Source: Aphidius gifuensis
Lineage: Eukaryota; Arthropoda; Insecta; Hymenoptera; Braconidae
DNA: 64,000 bases
Direction: 5' to 3'
NCBI RefSeq assembly: GCF_014905175.1
Contig: NC_057788.1
Span: forward strand, 3,410,001-3,474,000
Position 1 is the stretch's first letter. Each line of letters opens with the position of its first letter. The position numbers were made by a program, and so were the translations under genes. The notes under the pieces were generated by a model, which searched no databases, was not told the DNA's origin, and was given only the letters and a program-made list of their open reading frames with translations. Shown here piece by piece: positions 37,601 to 49,472 of the stretch.

Positions 37601-40600
37601 AATTTTTTTGCTCTTTAAATCTCTTGCTCAGTTAATCGTCACATTATCTCAAACACACTGAAAATTTAATACGTGAAAAATAATTTTCTCAGTTCATCCT
37701 ATGTAGATATATATATAAATTTTTTTTAAAATTTTTTCCATCTAACCACTGTTAGTTTGATCGCATTTTTCATATGTGGATGCTGATTAAATTTTTTTTT
37801 TAAATTACTATATAAGATTATAGCTCTTTTTTGTAGTAAAAGATTTTTTTTTTTCAAATAATTTGTGATGGTTTATAAAGGCACAAACAATTACCGTCTT
37901 GATAATTATTTAAAAATTAATTTAGTTGGTAATAAAACGTTTTTCATGCACCTACTCTACTTTTTGACACGAAAAAAAATTATTCTAAATTTTTTAAAAC
38001 TTTTTTTTTGATATTTTTCATAATTTTTTTCATTTACTTTTAATATTTTTGCTATTTTTTAATTATTTCCTACTATGCTATATATAGAAAATTCACTTAT
38101 CTATTAAAATTTTACACGATATTTAGCATGTTAGTGCGTGACGTCTTTTTTTTTTTTTTTTTTAATTCACTCAAATTATATCCTTGTCTGAAGTTAATTT
38201 TATTACACCTTTTAAAAAAAAAAAAAATTCATTTTATTTATTATTAAATAATTAACTATTTATTATTTTTAAAAAAATTTAAATTCAATCCTCCATGTGT
38301 GATCTTGTCAATTTAACAATAATAAATAATTTTTAAAAAAATTATTTACCTGTATTATTTCGAGGATATGTCATTGTGCGGATGTAAAGTTTTTGAGTAA
38401 CTTTGAAATGGCTTGCCCGCTTCGTAATAATAACATTAAAATTATATTTTATATAATCTTTGTTTAAAAAAAAATTAACACTAATATCAGCGTGATATTT
38501 TTCATGATAAAAAAATTATAATACATTTGCAAATAAATTATTAATAATTATCAAAAAAAATAAAAAAATAAAAAAATAAATGAAAATTTTAAAAATTTGA
38601 TAATTAATTAATAATTTTTAATCGAAAAAATAATGGTTAATAAATTAAAAAAATATAAAAATAAAAAAAATGATAAACACGGCTTGTGTGCTGTTATCGC
38701 AGCTCAAGTACTTCGTGGCCCGCAAGAAGTTCAGAGAAGCTCTGAAACCTTACGACGTCAAGGACGTGATCGAACAATATAGCAGTGGCCACGCTGATTT
38801 ACTGAATCGCGTACGAAATCTTCAATTCAGGTACCTTCTTAATGAGAGTACCTTCATTCACATTATTTTTAAATTTTTAAAAAATATTACTCTCTTCGAA
38901 TAAACGTTATTTTTGTTGTTAATATTTTAAAATTAAATTCGAGCTTCAGCATATACATGTTAGATGTGTAGAAATATTGAAAAAAAAAATTATTAAAATC
39001 TAAAAAAAAATATAGTAAATACATAGTAGGTTACATGTTTTATGTGTTGTGTTGAAAAAAAATTTATTTTTTCATATTGGCAAATTTTATTCGATAATAA
39101 AAAGAAAAAAAAAAATAAATTTATCACAAAATAGAACGAGCTTGAACGCAGCTAGCTGAAAATCCTTGTTTTCTTATTTTTTTTTTGTCGCGTTCATCTA
39201 AATTTTTATCAGAAAAAAATTTATAAAAAAAAAAAAAAACAATCTATCTGAATTTTCAACAAGTATTTTTTTGTATTTTAATTTGCTCTTTTTTTTTTTG
39301 AGCTTTATTCTGCATGAAAAATTAAATTAACATGTGCTTTTTATTTTTTTTTAAGCTGCTGTTGTTACACCAAATTTAGCTGTGCTTTTAAATTATAATT
39401 TTTACATGTTAGATATTAATTTAGTTGTAAATAATAAAGTGAACAATCCACTGGTTATTCGTGTTTTTTCTTTTTTTTTTTTTTTAAATTTATCTTGCAT
39501 AGATTAGATCAAATACTGGGAAGACAAGGTTCAAAATCACGTGATGTTTATGTATCAAAAAGTAGTCTTGCATCGAGGATAGTTAAAACTGAGAGACAGG
39601 TAAAAAAATCAATACATTATAAATTAATTTAAGTGTATTTATTAGTTATTTATTGTTTAATTATTATTTTTTAATTTGAGGTTGATGATATTGAATCAAA
39701 ATTGGATCAACTTATTGAACTTTACATGGAAGATCGTAAAAGATTGTTATCATTACCAATGGTTGTTAATGAACCATGTAGTAGAATACCAAATTATAAA
39801 AAAAATGATAATACTGTGCTTAAACCAATATTAGTTGATAAACAATTATCAGAACCAAGCTCACCAACGTTAAAGACAAAACGTGATATTGGTAAATCAA
39901 TAAAACCAAGACAAATACATCGTGGATATTCTGATCTTGGTACCAGAGTTAAAAAAAGAGTCACGTTAAGGTTTCTATTTATATTTATTTATTTATATTT
40001 ATTATTTAATTAAATAACATTTTTTTTATTTTCATATTTCACGTAATGAAATATTACTTGAGTTATTATTTATTTATTTTTATCACAAATATCATCAACA
40101 AAAAATTTTCCAGTTTTTTATTTAATATTTATTCAACTATTTGTTTATTTATTAAATTAAATATTTTTTATTTATTTAAATTTCAATATGCTTTATTTGA
40201 TATATTTTTAATATCAAAGTTTATTTTTTCATCTCAAATTTCTTTTTTTAAAAGATATATTGTATTTTTTTTTTGATCCTAGCAAATTTTCTTTATTTTT
40301 TTATTTTTTCTACTATCAATCTTTGTGTCCATTTTATGCTGTAACATCAATTTTGGTTTCCTTTGTCTTTTTATATATATATTTTTTTTTGTTTTTTATT
40401 TATGAAATAAGTACATTATTGTTATTATTGTTTTATATTTTTTTTTGAAGCTCAATGGTATCACATTTGGTGCAAGTTAATGAACCAACAACAACAATGA
40501 AATCAATACCTTCTTATTCATCTACTTCATTGTCAAATATTGATGATGGTGTTGTTATAATTGTACCAACATTACCGGAAAATAAAATTGCACCAAGTAC

Positions 40601-41380
40601 TTATCTACGTCCTGGCTCAACTTATAATGGTGACTTTGATAAATCCACTGGTAATTACTACTCACATTCATTAACCATCATTTAGATTAAATTAAATTTC
40701 ACATCAAGAACAACTTCACCATCATCATGAATGTTTTTTTTTTTTTAATTTTAATTAATAAAATATTGAAAAATTTCTCAAACAAAATTATCAATTTTCT
40801 TTTTCTCTTTACTACTTTAATTATTTAAATCTTATTTATAAATAATTTTTTTTTTTTTTATTTACTTATTAAATATATAATCTACTTGTTTATCATTATA
40901 AAAAATTTTTTTTTTCTCTTTATAAATTAAACAGGGGATTATTTATGTAAAAAAAAAAAGAACAGTAAACTAAAATGAAAATTATTTTTTTACAGTAAAA
41001 GAATGAGATTTAAAAAATATATATGAATATGTCTCTCTTTGGGTTTGTTTTATCATCTAAAGAAAGGATTAATAAAACATGGATATAATTCAGTGTATAG
41101 CCCTAAAGCTTTTTGTCCACACAAAAAGAAATAAAGAAAAAAAAAACCACTAAATAATCCAACAGTAAAACTCACAAACATAATGTATATAAAAATCTTT
41201 TTGATTTTTTTAGTGACAGTAGAGTGTGACCTAGATGATACAGTTGTAGACACTGAATACAATGCTGATAATGATAATGATTTATCAAGTGAAAAAGCAG
41301 CATTACTTGGTGAAAATGATACAACGCTGAGCATCCTGCCAAGTTCCATCGATCCCGGAGGCAGTTTGGATCAACAATAA
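31619..41380 (+). CDS. KCNQ: KCNQ voltage-gated potassium channel
   Basis: This is a Kv7-type channel of the plasma membrane. Exons 31619-31848, 32502-32729, 33602-33736, 33810-33892, 33990-34165, 34253-34375, 34498-34608, 34801-34985, 35388-35566, 35870-36010, 36147-36220, one of 37355-37482 or 38703-38830, 39503-39599, 39681-39970, 40451-40650 and 41214-41380 join to 848 residues. S1 to S6 are all present: voltage sensor S4 LRGLRFFQILRMVRMDRR, selectivity filter TVGYGD, S6 ending FALPAGILGSGFAL. The tail has calmodulin-binding helix A with an IQ-like motif (AATLIQSVWRCYA), helix B (HKTAIRAIRK onward) and the assembly helix C region. A Gly/Arg-rich stretch precedes S1. The start (ATG 31619, or 31622 or 31637) is uncertain because no good acceptor lies just upstream. 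Confidence 0.96.
32820..33490 (+). repeat. Degenerate tandem repeat in KCNQ intron
   Basis: A unit of about 100-140 bp recurs five or six times. Each copy has an AATTTTAAAT-like start, then CTGACTATA, then GAGCTTGTTTCACTTTTTAA or a variant, then an A/T block. Copies begin near 32837, 32970, 33112, 33209, 33329 and 33452. Divergence between copies is considerable, so the array is old. Confidence 0.6.
36997..37300 (+). repeat. Dispersed repeat, copy 2
   Basis: The partner of 30838-31440, lying 55 bp upstream of the first of the two KCNQ alternative exons. It lacks about 300 bp found inside copy 1 and has an extra CCAATTGG next to the shared one. Confidence 0.75.
37355..37482 (+). CDS. KCNQ: KCNQ mutually exclusive exon, version a
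   Basis: 128 nt encoding IKFLVARRKFKEALKPYDVK and on to NIQN plus a split Arg. Acceptor TTAG, donor GTAGCC. It is the vertebrate-like version (FLV..RKFKE). It starts in phase 0 and ends with two spare bases, exactly like version b at 38703. The segment is the second half of helix B and the start of helix C. Confidence 0.85.
38703..38830 (+). CDS. KCNQ: KCNQ mutually exclusive exon, version b
   Basis: 128 nt encoding LKYFVARKKFREALKPYDVK and on to NLQF plus a split Arg. Acceptor TCGCAG, donor GTACCT. By eye it differs from version a at 12 of 43 residues, mostly conservative. Using both exons, or neither, would shift the frame downstream. Confidence 0.88.
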
Positions 41381-44300
41381 TTAATATAATAATGAATAAT
41401 TTAAGTACGCGCTTAAATAAAAAATTATCCTTTCAACGAAATTATAATTAAGTAAATTGATTAACTTATAAAAAAATAAAACCAAATGGTATTAAATAGA
41501 AAAAAATGAAATTTTAAAAATATTATATATAAAATGACTATTTATTTAATAATACATTAATTAAATATTATATCTTAAAAAAAAAATTAATAGAAAAAAT
41601 TATTTAAAAAAAAAAGTAGATACATAGGTAATAAAAAAAAAAAAACAATTGGCCTCTTTGCATTTTAAAATTAAAACAGCACAATAGAAAAAATAAAAAA
41701 ATATTTATCTTGTTTCGTCGTTTTGATTAGTTGAAATAATGAAAATTATTTTTCATTTAAAAATAAAAAAAACTCTAAAGACTTTGATAAATGCCGAATT
41801 TATTTAGAATTGATAAAATATTTCTCTAATATTGTTAAAAAAAAATGACCATGCGTTTTTTTTTTTTTTAAATTCAATGGAATAAAACAACGTACTATTA
41901 GTATTATTAAATAAAAAAAGAAATTTTAAATTCAAAATTAAATTTAGATAATTTAGATTGAAAAAAAAAAAAAACTGACCATTTAAATAATGAAAAAGAA
42001 TTTTAAATATTTAAACAAAATAAAAATTTTTATAGAAATATTGTTTATTAAAATTTAATGTAATAAATTGTATACTAAAAATGAAATTTATCAATAACCA
42101 GTTTTTAAAAATCAATCGCACATTAAATGAATTTTAAACAGCTAATTTATTGAGCTTCAGGAGGATTATTATGCATTCGATAAATAATTTATAAAAAAAT
42201 AAATATCGTACAAGCTTCGATAGACCAAATAATAAATAAAAAAATTATTATAAATAAAAAAAATAAAATTATAAATAAATTACATTGCTATAGATAAAAT
42301 TTTTCTCTATACAAAAGTGTGTATGTCACTTGAATTAATAGATAAGAAAAAATAAAATTATAATTATTTTTTAAATAAAATGTTTTAAATTATTTTCTGT
42401 AAGTTTTTTTTCTTTTGTTAAATAATTTTAATTTTAATTTAATTGTTAAATTATTTGTTGAAATTTGTAACGTTGATAGTCATATTTGCATTTATGTAAT
42501 TAAATTATTTTCAATTTCGGTATATTTGATGAGACGTAATGACAATGTTAATTTATTTCATCTTTTTAATTACGACAGACATACTGACAAATATTTAAAT
42601 GACGTTTTACATTGACTTGTTATAATATTTGTATATATAATTAATCAAAAACCTAAATTAATATTATAGAGACTGTTGATTCTAGTGTTATTGAAAATTT
42701 TCAATTATCGCTGAAACAATAATCACTGGATCTTCTCAACTCCCACAACTTAATAATAATAAAATTATTCAAAATTGGGTTAAATAATTTAATCAATATC
42801 CAAGGGACAAAGTTTTTTTTGTTTATTTATAATTTTCTGGACCAATTTTTATTATTTTTTTATGATTGATCGAAAAATAATATTTACTTATTTGAATTTT
42901 TTTTTTTTCTTTTTTCAAATAGCAAATGTTTTTTGTTTTTAAAAATATATTTTTTCATTTTTTTTTCCTTTCTTTTTTTTTTTATATAGATAAGGAAAAG
43001 TAAATTTTATAAATTGTTATACGATAAAATAAAATATTTAGTTTTCTTTTTAATATAATTTATTTAACAATAAAAATTTTGATAATCGAAATTAATCATG
43101 TATATAGTCGGCTTCTTGGCTTATTAAATTTATATCTTCACAAAAAATATATAGCCTTCATGATTTTGTGAGTTTAAATTGTTTAGAATTTTTTATTTTA
43201 TTACTGAGTATAAATTTTTAAGACAATCCTTCTTGGTATTGAGTTGCTGGATAGAAGATTATATTGAAATCGTAAAAATGTATGTAGTACTTATTGGCTA
43301 TTTAAATTTGTATCTTTGCAAAAAATTTTCAGTATTTGATAGATCAACAAAATCATCAAAAATTTCTAGTCCGCAGGTCTTGTTAATCTAATTAAATTAT
43401 TGTCTTCTTATTTTGTTGCAAGTATTGCTTACCTCATACGTAATCTACACTATAATTATATTTTCATAAAATATTTTTTTTATTATCACTTATTTAATTT
43501 TATATTCTAATTGAATATATATAAATAAATTCTTCATTATATTACACTTTTAAAATTAATTTTTTTATTCATTATTTCACACTTAATTTGTCTAACATGT
43601 ATGAATAAATCCGATAAAAATTTATACTCAATATATGAATGTAAAATTAAATTACGATTAACATTATTCAGTCGTTTGATTCATTAAAAACTTATTATTT
43701 TCTTTTTTCTTCCAATAAAAAGTATATAAATAAAATTTAAATTTAATTCAATAGACACTGAATGAGCTTGATCAAGATTATGTAAATATCATTATACTGT
43801 AAAGTTAAAAAATAATAGTATAAATAAATAAGTATAACAATTACAAAAATTTACGTAAAAAAAAACTTTTAAATTTTCATTTCAAACATGTAAAAAACTT
43901 TCTTTTTTTAAATCAATTTATATAATTTTGAATACATTCAGGTCATCCCTGATATTTCATACAAATTGACGTTGAAAAAAAAAAAAAGCTCCAATATTTT
44001 CCAAGTACACTTAAGGCTTGAAAAAAAAACAAGTAGATTTTCATATTTTTCGAGTTATTTTTATTGGAAAATAAAAATAAACAAGTATGCAAGATATGAT
44101 GAAAAAAATAAAATAACATATGAAATTAAAAATAAGATATATTGCACAGTTTGGATATACATAAAGAAATAAACTTAACTCCATTTTAATATGTTAAATA
44201 AACATCCAATTGGTTCTTGTCACTCGAGCATTTGGTTGGGTATCCTTTGACAAACATCCCTCCGACAAAGAAAAAAATCCAAAAATAATAATTGAGTATG

Positions 44301-47300
44301 AAGGGTAAGTATAAGAGCTGACAATTAAATTCATTAAGTATTTTAAAAATAAATAAATATACAACTGAACTGCTTATTTTATTTTATTTTTTAAATAAAA
44401 ATGATGATAAAGATTCAAAAAAATAATGATTATCACGGTGGCCGCATACAGCATCCATATGTCAGAATTTTATATATGAATATTTTTTATTTTCTTCATA
44501 TATATTTTGTCGGCAAAAAAATATTTGATGTTTGAAATTTTTAAATTATATATTATATGATATAAAAAACCAGTAAATTCATATGAAAAATTAAATTACA
44601 TTTAAGGCATACTTTGTTACACTTGTGTATTAAATTTCTAATTTCTTTGAGTTTTATTTTCTAGATATATTAATTAATAAATTTGTTTATTATTTATTTA
44701 AATTTATAAATTATTCATTTATTTATTTAACGAAAAATTAGGTAAATATTTCATTTATAAAATGAAATATTTTTTTATTTTAAATTTTTAAAATATAACA
44801 CGTTCCAACTTTTCTGTGGATTATAAAAGAAAAAAAAAAAAACTTGATGTGTACTTACATGTCTGTTGGTAAGTTTTACAAGTCTGTTATGAATTTTTTT
44901 TTTTTTTTCTACCGCATTGGGCGGTCTTGAATGACCACCAACATATATTTCGAATCTTGAATTTTGTTATATATATGATTTTTTTTTTTTTTTGTACTCT
45001 ACTTGGGTTTAATGATGACCTAGAAAATATTTTGCAAAAAAAAATTTAACAAAAACTTGTATAGAAACTAGAAATATATAATAATAATTTAGAAATAAAA
45101 ATAAAATATATTTGAATATTTTTTTCATGATAAATAATATTAGTAATAATTTTTTTTTTTCGATTTAAAATTTTTTTTATTTAAACATTTGAATGTAATG
45201 GAAATATAAAATCGAAAAATAGAATTGTACTTACAATTGTTTATCAAGTAGCCAAATGCTTCCTTTCAAAAAAAACGAATAAAAAAATATTTATTTCATT
45301 GCTATTCTTGTCTCCAGGTGTAAGACTGTAACGAACGTATAAACATAACAGCCTCTTTGCTGTCCAACGGCTGGTGCTCACTCAAAACTATTATCCCATC
45401 ACTCACCCTCTCTCACTCAAATATACATTTTTTTTTTTATTTATTTAACATGTTTTATTTTTTTTTTTCAGCCATTCTTCCTCTTCTTTTTTACGACATC
45501 CTCGCCCACTGACACCAGCAAACATGCATCATCAAAAATCATTCATTTTTGTCAAAAAAAAAATCATTTTTTTAATTTTTTAAATATATCAATTTAATTA
45601 ATTTTAAATTTCATCGATAAATATTATTTTTATTTTTAGTTTTTACTTTATTTCATTTTTTTTATAAAAATTTAATTTTATATATTTAAATAGCAATTTT
45701 TCAGTGTCAAGTTTATTTTATTTTTCAAATGGCTAACTTGAAATACGACAAATTAATCTACAAAAAAAAAAAGTTCAAAGAAATTTTAAATTTAAAAAAA
45801 AGAGGTATTTAAAAATTGAAAAATTATATTTTATAATTTTATAAATTTTAAAATAATTTTATATTATTATTATTATTATTATTTAAGGTGCAATTTTGTT
45901 TTTTTAATTTTCCATAATATTTAAATACATAAAAATAAAAGTGTGTTTTAGTTGATTACACTGTGCCCATGTTGAATTAGTTGGAGTAATTTAAAGCCAC
46001 CCACACAAATCAAGAAACACGAGATAATAAAAAATAACAATAAAATTGAATATAAAGTTGAATAATAAAATAAATAAAATAAATATATATTTTTTCTTAT
46101 TTTAAAACAAATAAAATAAAAATTTTTTGATGCGGCTTATCTGAAAATCTGTTGATGTCTTTGAACATGTGACTAATTCGACAGGCTAAAAAAAATAAAT
46201 AAAATATTATTGAGAATAAATCATGTTTAAATCTTCTTTTTTATTTGATCTAAAATTATATTAAAAAAAAAAAAAATAGTTCAATATTATAAATAATGTA
46301 AAAAAAATAAAAAATTAAATGTAAATTCAAATTGTTTTTTAATAGTTGAATAAAAAATTGATGTTACTGTTAATTTTTTAAGTTAATTTTGTACTTTTTT
46401 CATGATTAAAATATTGATGCTGGCAAGCAACGAATAGATTTAGCTAGCTTCAATAAATGAATTATAAATAAATAGAGTATAAAGTGTGTTTCACAATGTT
46501 TATTTTTAGTATAAAATATTAATCCATAACTTGCATTCTACATGATTTAAATAATAAAAACAAAAATAAATTTCAAATCAATTTAAATAAATCTTTAAAT
46601 TTATCTATTTTTCAATTTATTTTTATTGTAAATCTACAACTAATTAAATTCTTTAAAATAATAATTTAAATATAATTTTTTCTCATGAATTTTTCATTTA
46701 CTTCAAAAAAATATTCGCAAAACGAAAAGAAAAAAAAAAGAAAATATTTTTTTAAGCTATTATTTTTCTTTTATGAAGGAAAATTTTCATAGAAAAAGAC
46801 TTTTGTTTTCTATGAGTCACATAATTTCTCAGAGGAAGTTGAATAGACGAAATAAAGAAAAAATAAAGGAAAAAAAAAAAAAAAAAAAAAAGTATTTAAT
46901 ATTTACTTATTGATGACTTGGAAGATGTTGCTCTTGACCATGAATTAGATCAAGAAAGGAATTTTTATTTTTTTTTCACTTTAGTAATAATTTTAACAAA
47001 GATAACTAAAAGTCAACAGGAAAATATCCAACAATCGTTTCCTGATAGACATCACAGTGGGGTAACAATCATTTTTTCTATTGTATATTTAAGCTCAACA
47101 ATAGTAAAAAAAGAAAAAGGAGAAGAAAAAAATGTAAATGACTGGCGTTTTATTTGTTGAAAACAAAGTAATCAGTGGCACTTTCTCAGACACTTTGAGT
47201 TGTCTCGTCATGTCTCGTCTTGGGATTATAGATGGAGGGAATGAATGAAACTAAATCCTGAAAATATGTTTAGTTGTAATACTGACGGTGAAGAGGTTGC

Positions 47301-47788
47301 AGCAACTTACAAGTTACAAAAATTATATTCATCAGTTGTTCTCAAGCTTTCATCATGTTCACTTCATTAAATCTTTAATAGAAAATTTAAAAAACTAATT
47401 ATCCAGTGATTAAATAATTATTATAAATTAAAATAAATTTTAAAAAGTGATAATAAATATAAATTCAATTAATATTGTTCTTTTTTTACTTGAAATTTAA
47501 TTTTTGTGTTGTGAAAAAATATTTACTCGTGTTATAATAATTAATGCATTATTAAAATTAAAAATATTAATAATTATTATAAATTAATGATAAATGACTT
47601 TTTTTTTCAACACTTATATTGATAATGTGTTATCACAAAAATATTATTATTTTAAATAAAATCAAAGTCTAAAAAACAATGTGGAAATTAGCTCATTTTT
47701 GATAATTAAAAATTTTAATGTGAGCCAGTTTTGTTTAATTTTTTTTTTATGATTTAACATTATTATTCAAAAATAAGAGTTTTTTAAA
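41381..47788. other. Intergenic or 5' intron of the receptor kinase
   Basis: Possible KCNQ poly(A) signals (AATAAA) lie near 41416. The remainder is AT-rich, with GC-richer patches near 44200-44280, 45300-45530 and 47160-47260 that might be unrecognised leader exons. A local duplication lies at 43098-43330. No protein was recognised. Confidence 0.5.
43098..43330 (+). repeat. Local tandem duplication
   Basis: Two copies of about 55-60 bp, starting near 43098 and 43278, share ATGTAT.TAGT, TTGGCT, AAATTT.TATCTT and CAAAAAAT in order. They are diverged. No function is apparent. Confidence 0.4.
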
Positions 47789-47846
47789 ATGTTGTTAAAA
47801 AGGATTCATGGAAATATTCAATCAGCAAGGACTAATAATAATTATG
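47789..47846 (+). CDS. Candidate first coding exon of the receptor kinase
   Basis: ATG followed by LLKRIHGNIQSARTNNNY and a spare G, ending at donor GTAAAA. The spare base joins the two spare bases at 49473 to give Asp and keeps the frame open into the kinase gene. It lacks a signal peptide, which a type I receptor should have, so the link is weak. Confidence 0.25.
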
Positions 47847-49472
47847 GTAAAAAAGAAATTTTTTTTTTTTGAATTATTTATCATAAATTTGTAATAACAA
47901 TTTGTTTCTATAATTATTATCATCATCAAATTTTGATAAGAGCTTTTTTTTTTTGCTACTATTATTTCCTCTTTATTTTTCTACATATATTTATTTTTAT
48001 TTTTGATAATCTCTTGACACTAGATTAAATTGACGTGAACAGGTCGAAGGGCTATTTTGAAACATCATTTACAATTCGATATAAAAATTATTACAAATAT
48101 TAGATGAATTTCATTTAAATAATTTTATTTATCTACGAATTATTTTTCAATTATATTTCATTCTGAGAAGCAATATTGGTGAATAAATTTTGTTGACCTG
48201 TTTTATGAATAGACAGTAAAATTTATTAAAAAAAAAATAAATTTAGATTAAGCAAGTTTAATTAACTGATATTTTTTTAAAGCCATTTGATTTTTATTTT
48301 AATATCCATTTTTTAATCCCTTTTTTATTACAAATAAAAATGAGTCTTTGAAATTTTTTTGAGATAAGAAAATAACGATATACACCCGACTCTCTCAACG
48401 CTCGTTCATGGGGTCATTGATAACACGAGGGTCGCTCTTGTTCATTTAATATTATCATTATTATTATATGTAATTTTTTTTATTACCAGCTTCTGTTAAA
48501 CCATCAAAACAAATCACATGATTTTTTTTTTATTTGTTATTTGTATTTTCGGATGACGATAAGAGCTTAAGTATAAAAAAGAAAAAATATGTTTCTGATT
48601 ATAAATCTGATAAGGATATAGTTGTCGCGACGATTAGAAAAATATATTACATAAAAAAAAAATGAAATAGTTATTGATTATGAAGAATAAATAAATAAAT
48701 AAATAAGAGATAAAAAAAAAAAAAAAGCTTTATAATGATAAAATAGTTTAAGAAATAAAATTTAGTGAGATTATTTTGAAGGACAACACACCGGGATGTG
48801 CTGCTTGATGCGTAGTAATTTCGTTGAAGTATATATATGAATTTGAAAAAAATGGTACATAGATTTGAATAATAATAAGGCGAAAAAAAAGCCGCAATCG
48901 TAAAATCGTAAAATAACATTAGAGAGAAGATTTGAGTTTGAATATTATGAGCGATGGCGTTGTCCAAGTTTGCTGACCGTGGCGATAACGCTATGACCCG
49001 TTGAAAAGCCTTTTGAATGTCGACAACATGAATGCTTTTACTGTCTTCATCATCATTATTATCACTATAATCATCAACATCATCATCAACATATATAAAC
49101 TGTTTACTGTATCCATTTCATCAAAAAATATTCAATAGAATTTTTAATAATTTAAAAAAAAAAAAATAAACTCTATTTGATTTAGATTTTTTAATTATTT
49201 TTTAAATTAAATTAGTTTAATTAATTATAATATATGCTTGTTTGTTTATTTAAAAAAAAAATAGTAATAAGTTATTTAAACTTAATGAGATAAATTATTT
49301 TTCTTTGTCGAAATTTTGTAAATCGAAATGAAAATTTTTTGTCTTTTTTTTTTAAATTTAAATTTATTTAATTAAATTTTTAAATAAACAAAATATTATT
49401 TATTATAAATTTATTAAAAATTAAATAAATAAATATATTGATATATTTTTTAAATTATTTTTTTTGATATAG

